A stretch of 64,000 nt of DNA, taken from positions 5,708,001 through 5,772,000 of the forward strand of contig NC_018025.1 in assembly GCF_000266945.1 (NCBI RefSeq). Direction: 5' to 3'. The first letter of the stretch is position 1, and every line of letters starts with the position of its first letter. This document shows positions 8,238 through 15,064 of the stretch, one piece after another. The notes beneath the pieces were generated by a model. That model did no database searches, had not been told where the DNA came from, and saw only the letters and a program-made list of their open reading frames with translations. This stretch comes from Desulfomonile tiedjei DSM 6799 (GTDB taxonomy: Bacteria; Desulfobacterota; Desulfomonilia; Desulfomonilales; Desulfomonilaceae). A program made the position numbers and the translations under genes.

Positions 8238-8507
8238 ATGTCAGGAATTAAGAGCTGTAGTCAAATCAGAACAAGCAACAGCATCAGGAGTTTCCGTTCG
8301 TGCAATCACATGACCGGAAATCCGGTAAAACTCCTGGATGAAGGGCGTGTCCATATGGGAGAGAAAAAACGCCTATTCGCGAATGCGCGAGCGCTTTGGC
8401 TGTTCTGCGCCTCCAAGCCTGAAGTGACATTTGGCCCTACTGCGAGAAGCTGCCGTTTGTCAATCAAGCCCAAAACCGCCCAAATTAGAAAGGAAAGCAC
8501 TCTGTAG
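8238..8507 (+). CDS. Hypothetical protein in gas vesicle cluster
   Basis: An 89-residue reading frame starts at ATG 8238 with AGGTGA nearby (the frame is open from 8190). The product is basic and Ser/Cys-rich at the N terminus (MSGIKSCSQIRTS) and resembles nothing I know. Its stop codon falls in the loop of the terminator at 8492-8548, which is unusual but possible. Base composition is similar to its neighbours. It may be real, or only an open stretch between the GvpV-like gene and the terminator. Confidence 0.35.
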   Translation: MSGIKSCSQIRTSNSIRSFRSCNHMTGNPVKLLDEGRVHMGEKKRLFANARALWLFCASKPEVTFGPTARSCRLSIKPKTAQIRKESTL

Positions 8508-8548
8508 ACCTCCGCGAAATCTTCTCCAGAGTGCTTTCCCATTTTTTC
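8492..8548 (+). terminator. Rho-independent terminator inside the gvp cluster
   Basis: A perfect 13-base stem (GGAAAGCACTCTG at 8492-8504 with CAGAGTGCTTTCC at 8527-8539) is followed by CATTTTTT. This is a strong intrinsic terminator, so the genes from 8587 onward probably have their own promoter or depend on readthrough. Confidence 0.8.
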
Positions 8549-8586
8549 TGGAGCATCTGCAACAAGGGAATGTGAAGGAAACACCC

Positions 8587-8799
8587 ATGAAAATCAACTG
8601 CATTTCTTGTGGACATAACCTGTTTGTGGACGACGCATATGACGATTTTGAAGGTTTGTTCAAGTGCTACATATGCGGCGCCTTATTAAAGGTGAAAACG
8701 GCTGACGGGAAAATCAAATCCGTGAGTCCGGTGGAACTCAAGTCGGGGACAAACCAGCCGGAAACAGACCTGAAATCAGGCCAGCACATTTGCGGATAG
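8587..8799 (+). CDS. Small zinc-ribbon protein
   Basis: The 70-residue product has two CxxC knuckles, C5-x2-C8 and C27-x2-C30, the spacing of a zinc ribbon similar to MJ0042-type or other N-terminal zinc ribbons. The ATG at 8587 has GAAGGAA at a proper distance; upstream extension would read through the terminator. The tail (residues 40-70) is polar and unstructured. It lies between the intrinsic terminator and the third GvpF/L gene. Its function is unknown. A role as a metal-dependent adaptor in vesicle assembly is only a guess from position. Confidence 0.7.
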   Translation: MKINCISCGHNLFVDDAYDDFEGLFKCYICGALLKVKTADGKIKSVSPVELKSGTNQPETDLKSGQHICG

Positions 8800-8851
8800 C
8801 CGAACTCAGGAGATCTAGCAAACTAGATCCATTCACACCCGAGGTAGAAGG

Positions 8852-9619
8852 ATGGAAAAAGCGACAATAAAAACTACTGGTTCTAATGGAAGATACCTCT
8901 ATGCCGTCGTACCTGGGTCGCAGGAAAGAGTTTATGGGTGCCTCGGAATAAATGGAGGAAATGTCTACACCATCGCGGCAAAAGATGTTGCTGCTGTTGT
9001 CAGCGATGTCCCGCATCAAAAAATACGTCCCGAACGCAGGCATTTCGCTGCTCACCAGGCTGTCTTGAAGAGGGTAATGCTGGATGGCGATCTCCTACCT
9101 ATGTCGTTCGGAATCATCTCTCAAGGTCCCAAAGCAGTCAGGGCCATTCTCTCGCGCAATAACAAATCAGTGCAGCAGCAACTGAAACGGATTTCAGGCA
9201 AAGCGGAAATGGGAATAAAAGTGACATGGGATGTGCCGAATATTTTCGAATACTTTATCGATGTCAACCGCGAACTCAGAGAAGCTCGGAACAAACTGGT
9301 GCAGCCCAACTATTTACCCACGCAGCAGGAAAAAATAGAGATCGGCCGCATGTTCGAGGAAATTCTGAACCTCGAAAGAGAGCGCCACACCAAGCAGGTC
9401 GAACGGGTAATGAGTAAGCGATGCTCTGAGATAAAACGATCCAAGTGTCGAACCGAGATCGAAGTAATGAACCTTTCTTGTCTTGTGGATCGCACTCTCC
9501 TGAGCGACTTCGAAGCTGGCGTTCTCGAAGCGGCATCCCACTTTGACGACAGCTTTGCTTTTGACTTCAACGGTCCCTGGGCCCCGCATAACTTTGTCGA
9601 CCTGGAAATAGACGTATGA
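8852..9619 (+). CDS. Gas vesicle protein GvpF/GvpL family (paralogue 3)
   Basis: The 255-residue protein is the most typical GvpF/L of the three here. It has an N-terminal GRYLYAVVPG strand, HQAVLKRVM and LLPMSFG in the first domain, a helical middle with coiled-coil character, and a C-terminal FNGPWAPHNFVDL motif. The ATG at 8852 has GAGGTAGAAGG before it. It is followed by gvpG after 24 bases, the usual order F-G in many clusters, so if one of the three is GvpF in the strict sense it is this one. Confidence 0.92.
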   Translation: MEKATIKTTGSNGRYLYAVVPGSQERVYGCLGINGGNVYTIAAKDVAAVVSDVPHQKIRPERRHFAAHQAVLKRVMLDGDLLPMSFGIISQGPKAVRAILSRNNKSVQQQLKRISGKAEMGIKVTWDVPNIFEYFIDVNRELREARNKLVQPNYLPTQQEKIEIGRMFEEILNLERERHTKQVERVMSKRCSEIKRSKCRTEIEVMNLSCLVDRTLLSDFEAGVLEAASHFDDSFAFDFNGPWAPHNFVDLEIDV

Positions 9620-9643
9620 TCCGAACGGATGGAGAGGTATACT

Positions 9644-9889
9644 ATGTTCCTTTTAGACGACATTTTGTTCCTTCCGATGAACGGAGTTCTTTGGATATGC
9701 AACGAAATTCACGATGCAGCCGAGCAGGAACTCCATAATGAATCAGACGCCATAACAGCGCAGCTCCAAAAACTGTATACACTCCTTGAAGCAGGAGACA
9801 TCGGGGAATCGGAATTTGACGTTCTGGAAGCCGAACTTCTGGACCGATTGGATGCAATTCAGGAACGAGGAGCACTTCTCGAAGCCTGA
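9644..9889 (+). CDS. gvpG: Gas vesicle protein GvpG
   Basis: The 81-residue product starts MFLLDDILFLPMNGVLWICNEI and continues as a charged helix with LEAELLDRLDAIQER, the standard profile of GvpG. The ATG at 9644 is chosen over 9629 because GGAGAGG lies six bases upstream and because GvpG proteins begin with MFL. It is a minor protein required for vesicle nucleation in other species. It follows the third GvpF/L gene and precedes a GvpA-family gene, the standard neighbourhood. Confidence 0.9.
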   Translation: MFLLDDILFLPMNGVLWICNEIHDAAEQELHNESDAITAQLQKLYTLLEAGDIGESEFDVLEAELLDRLDAIQERGALLEA

Positions 9890-9989
9890 GAGTCTTCAGA
9901 CGAAGACCAATGCCCGGATGGAAACCCCGTTGGCGCGAGTGTCACAGGAAATTCATCGTAACCGACCTGGCCGATTGCTGGAGCATACA

Positions 9990-10223
9990 ATGCATGACTT
10001 CATGATGGATGAAGAAGAGCACGTTTCTCTGTGCGAAGCGCTTGACCGCGTGTTGAACAAGGGAGCCGTAATTGCTGGAGAGGTGACTATTTCAGTTGCC
10101 AATGTGGATTTGATCTACCTCGGGCTCCAGGTGGTTCTGGCTTCCGTCGACACTATACGCGGGAAGCGCAACGAATTGCTCCGTCACGATGTCGGTCTGC
10201 ATTTAACGGCGGATAATGCCTGA
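9990..10223 (+). CDS. GvpA-family minor gas vesicle protein (GvpS/GvpM type)
   Basis: The product contains the GvpA-like core LCEALDRVLNKGAVIAGEV, then TISVANVDLIYLGLQVVLASVDTI. It differs from GvpA itself by the VANVDLIYLGL variant seen in GvpS or GvpM proteins. The ATG at 9990 has TGGAG at a good distance. An upstream ATG at 9918 (24 more codons) is in frame but has a weak binding site. It is likely a minor shell or tip protein. The palindromic repeat at 10248-10334 follows, between this gene and gvpK. Which letter name is correct cannot be settled without a tree. Confidence 0.8.
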   Translation: MHDFMMDEEEHVSLCEALDRVLNKGAVIAGEVTISVANVDLIYLGLQVVLASVDTIRGKRNELLRHDVGLHLTADNA

Positions 10224-10247
10224 TATGCCTGAAATTTATCCGTAGCG

Positions 10248-10334
10248 ACCAATTTGCATTCAAAATCCCCCCATTCCCCTCTTTATAAAGGGGGGGTAGA
10301 GGGGATTTTCGTCAAACTCTGAAAGCAAATTGGT
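10248..10334. repeat. Palindromic repeat, family A, complete copy with terminal inverted repeats
   Basis: An 87-bp palindrome with ten-base perfect ends (ACCAATTTGC and GCAAATTGGT) and a centre of TTTATAAA flanked by C- and G-runs. It looks like a small mobile (MITE-like) or REP-like unit. Related copies are at 12963-13026 and 60771-60823. It lies within the gvp operon, between the GvpS-like gene and gvpK. Confidence 0.8.
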
Positions 10335-10376
10335 ATCAAAAGATCGGACAAGCATTAACGACAAAGGGCCGAGTCA

Positions 10377-10742
10377 ATGAACCCTATGAATATAGCGAAA
10401 GTAGAATCGGACTCACTGGGCGATTTCGCGGAGATAATGCAAACGGATTGGATCTCAAGTTTGCATTCCGACAAAGAAGAAAAACGCCTGAATCTGAATC
10501 AAGACTCCGTCAAGAACGGGTTGGGACAACTTGTCCTAACCCTGGTAAAACTTCTTCACGATCTACTGGAACGACAGGCTATCAGACGCATGGAAGCCGG
10601 TACTCTCACCGATACGGAAATTGACCGACTTGGTACAACATTGATGATGCAGGCGCAGGAAATCGAGCGACTTCGAAGTGAGTTCGGTCTGGAAGAAGAA
10701 GACCTGAATCTCGATTTGGGGCCTCTCGGGAAGCTCCTGTAA
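10377..10742 (+). CDS. gvpK: Gas vesicle protein GvpK
   Basis: The 121-residue protein has the GvpK profile: DSVKNGLGQLVLTLVKLLHDLLERQAIRRMEAGTL, then DTEIDRLGTTLM and an acidic end (LEEEDLNLDLGPLG). GvpK is a conserved minor protein needed for vesicle formation. Two ATG codons (10377, 10386) are close together and the ribosome binding site is weak. It follows a palindromic repeat and precedes gvpJ by 11 bases, consistent with one transcript. Confidence 0.93.
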   Translation: MNPMNIAKVESDSLGDFAEIMQTDWISSLHSDKEEKRLNLNQDSVKNGLGQLVLTLVKLLHDLLERQAIRRMEAGTLTDTEIDRLGTTLMMQAQEIERLRSEFGLEEEDLNLDLGPLGKLL

Positions 10743-10753
10743 GGAGTGAGAAA

Positions 10754-10999
10754 ATGTCAATTCAAGCATCGACGCGACATTCAATTCAAAGCACTAATCT
10801 TGCCGATCTCCTCGAACGAGTTCTCGACAAGGGAGTTGTGATCGCCGGTGATATCAAAATCAAGCTGGTGGATGTGGAACTGCTTACGATTCAGATCCGG
10901 CTGGTTGTCTGTTCTGTGGACAAAGCAAAGGAAATGGGAATGGACTGGTGGACTAACAATCCAGCATTCCAGCCGGCCTTGGCTCAAATTTCCGAATAG
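10754..10999 (+). CDS. gvpJ: GvpA-family minor protein GvpJ
   Basis: The 81-residue product has the core LADLLERVLDKGVVIAGDI, then IKLVDVELLTIQIRLVV, then SVDKAKEMGMDWW. The VDVELLTIQIRL variant and the WW close to the end are typical of GvpJ, which is thought to help form the vesicle tips. The ATG at 10754 has AAGGAGTG before it. It is the third GvpA-family gene in the window. Confidence 0.88.
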   Translation: MSIQASTRHSIQSTNLADLLERVLDKGVVIAGDIKIKLVDVELLTIQIRLVVCSVDKAKEMGMDWWTNNPAFQPALAQISE

Positions 11000-11028
11000 G
11001 ATTTCTTTACTGTGCAAGAGGGAGGGCC

Positions 11029-12042
11029 ATGAAAGAAACCGAACTGCCGAGTTTTGACGTCTCTGAAGAAGGAGAAGCGACCCCCTTAAGCGGTCCCACT
11101 CTGTCGATTGATCTTAGTACTCTGTTTACTCCGAATGTTTACTCATCAGGAACATTCGATTTGAGCGCCATAAGTTCCTCTTCCATAGGGCGCTTGTTAG
11201 ATGCTCTCCCGATTCCGGTCCTTCTGATAGACCAATGGTTTCAAGTCGGGTTCGTCAACCGCGCGTGTGGAAAAATCAGCTCCGACTATCAAAAGATCAA
11301 GGGAGTGCCATTTGCCAACCTCGTCCCTCTCCCCACCGATGTCAGCAAAGCTCAATCTCTGGCTCAAAAAATTCAGGCCCTGATCGAGAGAGCTTTTGCG
11401 ACGCGACGACCGCAGATCAGTGAAGCAATTCTTGAGATAGAGAATAACAGAATATGGGCAAGGCTTCATCTGAGATCCGTCAGAATCGGACTGGAGAGAC
11501 ACGTTCTCCTCATCATTGAAAACCTTACGCACGAAAAGACTCAACTGATACTCACCCGAAGAAACGATGAAAAGTACCGCAAAGCAAACTTCGAACTTGG
11601 AAAACGCATTGACTACCTGACCGAAGAGGTTCATAGGCTGACGAAGCAACTCGAAATCCAGACGAATCAACACATGCATACTCTGGAAATATTGAATGGA
11701 GAGCAACAGCGAAAGGAAGAACTTTGGGAAAGGGTTCCTCTGAGCCTGGCCATAGTGGGTGATGACGGTTATATCAGGCAAATCAACAGCAAATTCAGCA
11801 AAACGTTCGGTTATCGTCAGAGTGATTTGAACGGAAATTATAACTGGATTGGCGGTTTCAAAGGTGCTTCCGGGGCAGGGATTGTTCAAAATCGATCCGA
11901 TTGGACCGAGTTTCTGCATGTACTGGGGGACAACGGCATCAAGTCCGTCGAAATCGCATGCAAAGATGGAGGCTCCCGCACGGTGAACCTTACTGCCATT
12001 CCGATGGTAAACCAGGAATTACTGCTGATTTTTGACGAATGA
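11029..12042 (+). CDS. PAS-coiled coil-PAS protein without output domain
   Basis: The 337-residue protein has a PAS-like domain around residues 60-165 (LLDALPIPVLLIDQWFQVGFVN), a coiled coil around 175-235 and a second PAS-like domain from about 240 to the end (VPLSLAIVGDDGYIRQINSKF). No kinase, cyclase or DNA-binding module follows, and no membrane segment is seen. It follows gvpJ by 29 bases with a good ribosome binding site (GGGAGGG) and is probably the last gene of the cluster. It could feed a signal to the kinase gene at 2901 by hetero-dimerisation; this is inference. Confidence 0.8.
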   Translation: MKETELPSFDVSEEGEATPLSGPTLSIDLSTLFTPNVYSSGTFDLSAISSSSIGRLLDALPIPVLLIDQWFQVGFVNRACGKISSDYQKIKGVPFANLVPLPTDVSKAQSLAQKIQALIERAFATRRPQISEAILEIENNRIWARLHLRSVRIGLERHVLLIIENLTHEKTQLILTRRNDEKYRKANFELGKRIDYLTEEVHRLTKQLEIQTNQHMHTLEILNGEQQRKEELWERVPLSLAIVGDDGYIRQINSKFSKTFGYRQSDLNGNYNWIGGFKGASGAGIVQNRSDWTEFLHVLGDNGIKSVEIACKDGGSRTVNLTAIPMVNQELLLIFDE

Positions 12043-12200
12043 TTGATCCCAGCGGGAAGCGTGGGTTCCGCGGTAATAGATTCTCGATGACTCTGTAAAT
12101 CCGGAAAATGGATTAGACGTCGAGAACTATCCCATCAAATTACTTGCCCAGTACCATCTGGTTCCATTCGGAATTGAAATCCGGCAGAGAAGTGGGATAG

Positions 12201-12584
12201 CTAGACTGCGCAATCGAGTTCCACAAGAAGATTCTCAACTTCTTGGATCAGTTTCAGTGGGCTGAAGGGTTTTGAGAAGCAACTATGGGCCCCTGCTTCA
12301 AGGTAGTTTCGAAAATTCTCCGAGGTGCACAGGCCGGTCAATACGATAATGGGACACTTCTCAGTGGTAGGGTCCCCTTTTAGGAGTCGTATTGCCTCAA
12401 GCCCGTTTATCTTTCCCGGCATCGCTATGTCCATGATGACCAGATCAGGCTTTTGCTCTTTTGCAATCTTGACGGCGTCGAATCCGTTCTCGGCAGTTAA
12501 AATGGTGTATTTAGCCCTGAGGAGGGTTATCTCAACCAATTCCCGGACTTCCTCAAGATCGTCAACAACCAGTATCTTTTTCAT
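12201..12584 (-). CDS. Receiver-domain response regulator
   Basis: The start is placed at MKKILVVDD (base 12584), with AGGAAGGA before it, rather than at an upstream codon that adds 44 non-conserved residues. The 127-residue product is a lone CheY-like receiver with D8/D9, the phospho-accepting D52 in IMDIAMPG, and CFSKPF. It faces the gas vesicle cluster tail-to-tail with the PAS-PAS gene. No kinase adjoins it, so its partner is unknown. It differs from the other receiver (start 4403). Confidence 0.9.
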   Translation of the reverse strand: MKKILVVDDLEEVRELVEITLLRAKYTILTAENGFDAVKIAKEQKPDLVIMDIAMPGKINGLEAIRLLKGDPTTEKCPIIVLTGLCTSENFRNYLEAGAHSCFSKPFSPLKLIQEVENLLVELDCAV

Positions 12585-13148
12585 CTGCGTCCTTCCTGAT
12601 TCTGATGAATCGACAATCGCGCAGTGAGAATAATCTGACCTCATGAAATCTTCAACACCCGATTGACTGCTCGCATCAGTCCCCACCCCTTCCGGACGAC
12701 TCCTGAAACCTGTCACCCTTGCTCTTCATTTGCATCCCGGAGTATGAAATATATTGCCCTGACAGGCTGCAACGAACAAGGTCCTCTGCAGAATCCTATG
12801 CTTAGATTAAAACATTTCTTCAAACTCTGACAAGCATTATTTTGCAGATTCAAAGAGGATTTCTGAGGATAAGGGATATTGTGCCAGGTTCTTTGGAGTG
12901 ACAATTGGCAACCGAGGAGATTTGGGCACTGTTCCGGATTGGTTCTTGTCCGAAGGAGTCATACCAATTTGCATTCCAAATCCCCCCCATTCCCCCCTTT
13001 ATAAAGGGAGGTTAGAGGGGATTTGGAAAGTTGGAAGGACTGTGATTCCGAGAAAAGATTCTCTCTACCCCGAGTAACTGAATTGTTCCCTACCCCTATA
13101 GAAGGGCTGAGCATTAATTCAAAACTACGGTCCGTCAGATGGGGTCGA
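12585..13148. other. 564-bp gap with palindromic repeat
   Basis: No convincing gene is present. The gap contains a family A palindromic repeat (12963-13026), and the remainder between 12720 and 12950 is relatively A+T-rich, as expected for promoter DNA of the minus-strand receiver gene. No terminator is evident. Confidence 0.45.
12963..13026. repeat. Palindromic repeat, family A, copy lacking one terminal arm
   Basis: It begins with the same ACCAATTTGC end as the copy at 10248 and has the same C-run, TTTATAAA centre and GGGGATTT arm, but the right terminal arm is lost. Confidence 0.75.
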
Positions 13149-14015
13149 TCATTTCATATCCTGAGCCTGCACCCATATGACAGCGTCAACGCCCATTGGT
13201 TTGCCCTGATTCTTCACCTCTCCGCCAGCTCCCAGAGCAGAAAAACCCCACCAACCGGCTTTGGGTAACGCGTAGGCAAACTCCCCCTGAGCATTGGCCT
13301 TGATAGTCTGGGTAACAAAGGCATCCTGCGGTGCCTTTACTTTCTCCTGCTTAGCGAAGGCATTGCCTTTGATGTCGTGATTCAGGAACTCAACCTCGAT
13401 CTCAGCATCGGGAACAGGAACCATCTTGTCCCCTTCCTTCTTCATAACGACTCCCCGGAACAGGTTGCCGGTCCACAGTGCGTAAGGCTTGTCCAGAGGG
13501 ACTATTTCAGCATCCAGTTCAACGGCTTTGTCCCAAGCACTGGGGGCTCCGCCACGGTTCACGATCACTTTCGTAATTTGGCGCATGTAACGATCTTCAG
13601 TCTTGTCGTAGTATGGGGCGGGATCGAGATAAAACACAAAGTCACCTATGCCCCCGATTTTGTGCTCCAGTGCATAGCCCTTACCCTTGTTGGTCAAGCT
13701 GGTAAACTCGACGGGTTTGAGCTCCTTGAGCAAATCGGTCTTTACCATTTTATCTGCCTTCTTATCGAAGGTCATGACCCCAAAAGCCGCGGGAGGAGTG
13801 ATTTTTCCTGACTCATCCGCACCCATGTCCATTGTATGCCCCGCTTCAAAGGGGTGAGTGAAAACCACGAGCAGATTTATCTTGCCGGGTTCATCTGTTG
13901 TCAGAGCCGATTTAGGAGTATAGATCATCTGAAAGTGCGCAAAAGACACTCCACCAACCAGAGTGATGGAAAGAAGAGCAATCAGCAGAAAAACGGTTTT
14001 ATTAAAGATCTTCAT
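13149..14015 (-). CDS. Exported DUF4198 protein (NikK/CbiK-like periplasmic metal-binding candidate)
   Basis: The start at 14015 (MKIFNK) has GAGGAGG before it; the longer open frame upstream runs into the folded leader and is rejected. The 288-residue product has a signal peptide ending near residue 26 (GGVSFA) followed by HFQMIYTPKSAL, the conserved exported beginning of DUF4198 proteins, and contains HPFEAGHTMDM. Relatives are found beside Ni/Co and other metal transporters and are presumed periplasmic metal-binding proteins. It is downstream of feoB on the same strand, so iron or another divalent metal is the probable ligand. A structured RNA (14254-14345) precedes it. Confidence 0.8.
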   Translation of the reverse strand: MKIFNKTVFLLIALLSITLVGGVSFAHFQMIYTPKSALTTDEPGKINLLVVFTHPFEAGHTMDMGADESGKITPPAAFGVMTFDKKADKMVKTDLLKELKPVEFTSLTNKGKGYALEHKIGGIGDFVFYLDPAPYYDKTEDRYMRQITKVIVNRGGAPSAWDKAVELDAEIVPLDKPYALWTGNLFRGVVMKKEGDKMVPVPDAEIEVEFLNHDIKGNAFAKQEKVKAPQDAFVTQTIKANAQGEFAYALPKAGWWGFSALGAGGEVKNQGKPMGVDAVIWVQAQDMK

Positions 14016-14391
14016 ACAAACCTCCTCAAGGCGCCTTTCTTCGACGCCGGAATTAAGTTTTTCAAGAAAGGGCTTAATTGGCCTCTGTGTGATTTTGAAT
14101 AGTTGACGTTTCGCGATGTCACATGCGCATGTTCCGTACCGGTCACAGAACATGGGGTTTGTAGATTGAGGGAGGGATATCTCTTGAAGCAACCTCGACA
14201 TGATGACACCCCTCCGCACGTGACGGTCATTGGAGTTGGACCGCCACATCAGGGCTCAAGCCGGCCGGCGAGTATCCCAGGGAAAACCTCGCGCTGGTCC
14301 GCGAGGTGGAGGCCTTTCGCCAGGTTAGTACCGGCCTTTTTGAGCGTCCGACATGACCTCTGATTCTTCTTTGTCCGGTCTCTTTCACCTC
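14016..14391 (-). other. 376-bp leader between the NikL-like and DUF4198 genes
   Basis: The stretch holds the folded RNA candidate at 14254-14345 and a further 240 bases before the DUF4198 gene. An open minus-strand frame in 14016-14249 continues into the DUF4198 gene, but it lacks the features of a coding extension and the signal peptide would be displaced. Confidence 0.5.
14254..14345 (-). ncRNA. Candidate structured leader RNA (riboswitch-like) before the DUF4198 gene
   Basis: On the minus strand the RNA can fold into nested helices. The outer stem is GCTCAA with TTGAGC, continued by GCCGG with CCGGC. The next is CTGGCGA with TCGCCGG. Inside them a perfect CCTCGCG/CGCGAGG hairpin has loop GACCAG. 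Unpaired GAAAGGCCTCC-like and CCCTGGGATAC segments lie between. The layout is compatible with a metabolite- or metal-sensing RNA; the AAAGGCCTCC part recalls the Moco RNA class, but I cannot confirm it. It ends about 240 bases before the DUF4198 start. Confidence 0.45.
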
Positions 14392-15030
14392 CTATTTGGG
14401 TTGAGCCGCGGCATTTCTTTTACCCACAGTGTATCCGGCGAAGTATGCCAACGCGGCCAGCAGAATAATGAGCGCAGTCGCTGTTACGATTTGCGCGGTG
14501 ATCATCATTTTGAAAGCCATCATAACCCCCGGACTTATCTCGGTAGACACCTGGGCGACCCGAACCGGCTGTGCCGCTGCTGACAGCTCAACTGAAGAAG
14601 CCATCGGTTGAGCTTGTTGAACTGGCGATGTCTTTACTGTCGATTCGGCTGCCGGTGTGAGAGACTCTACCTCGCTCTTTGCAGCAGCGGTTTCAGTTTC
14701 CGAACCGCCGGGAGCCGGTCCTGCTTTGACTACGATATGGCCTTCGCCTGCATCGAGAGTGACGGTATAGGGCACATTAGGCTTCTTTAATTGCAGAGTG
14801 CCGTCTTCTCCTACTCTGTGTTCTGAAATGACTGCATCCGTTTTTTCTTCCTTCAAAATAATCTTGTGCCCTGCAGCAGACGAGCCATCTGAAAAGCCCG
14901 CTTCTATAGCGATAGTTCCGTCCTGATTGTCTCCAACTGACAGCAGGGGTTTGTGAGCGTGTGCTACTCCGCTCAGACACAGCAATATTGTTCCCATCAG
15001 GATGGCTTTAAGGGCCGTGATCCTGTTCAT
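14392..15030 (-). CDS. Exported, membrane-anchored NikL-like protein
   Basis: The ATG at 15030 has GAGGAGGAA before it. The 212-residue product has a signal peptide ending at GVAHA, then HKPLLSVGDNQDG, a beta-rich domain with FSDGSSAAGHKIILKEE and VTLDAGEGHIVV, a Thr/Ala/Pro-rich spacer, and a C-terminal membrane helix (TATALIILLAALAYFAGYTVG). This arrangement matches NikL/CbiL-type accessory proteins of metal transporters, with a periplasmic carboxypeptidase-regulatory-like domain held to the inner membrane. It lies 34 bases downstream of feoB and so probably assists iron import. Confidence 0.72.
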   Translation of the reverse strand: MNRITALKAILMGTILLCLSGVAHAHKPLLSVGDNQDGTIAIEAGFSDGSSAAGHKIILKEEKTDAVISEHRVGEDGTLQLKKPNVPYTVTLDAGEGHIVVKAGPAPGGSETETAAAKSEVESLTPAAESTVKTSPVQQAQPMASSVELSAAAQPVRVAQVSTEISPGVMMAFKMMITAQIVTATALIILLAALAYFAGYTVGKRNAAAQPK

Positions 15031-15064
15031 AGGGCATTCCTCCTCTCTTTTGTCATCTGTACCG

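Noticed and set aside
14016-14249. N-terminal extension of the DUF4198 gene
   Set aside because: Would put a signal peptide inside the protein and run toward the folded RNA; the start at 14015 has GAGGAGG.
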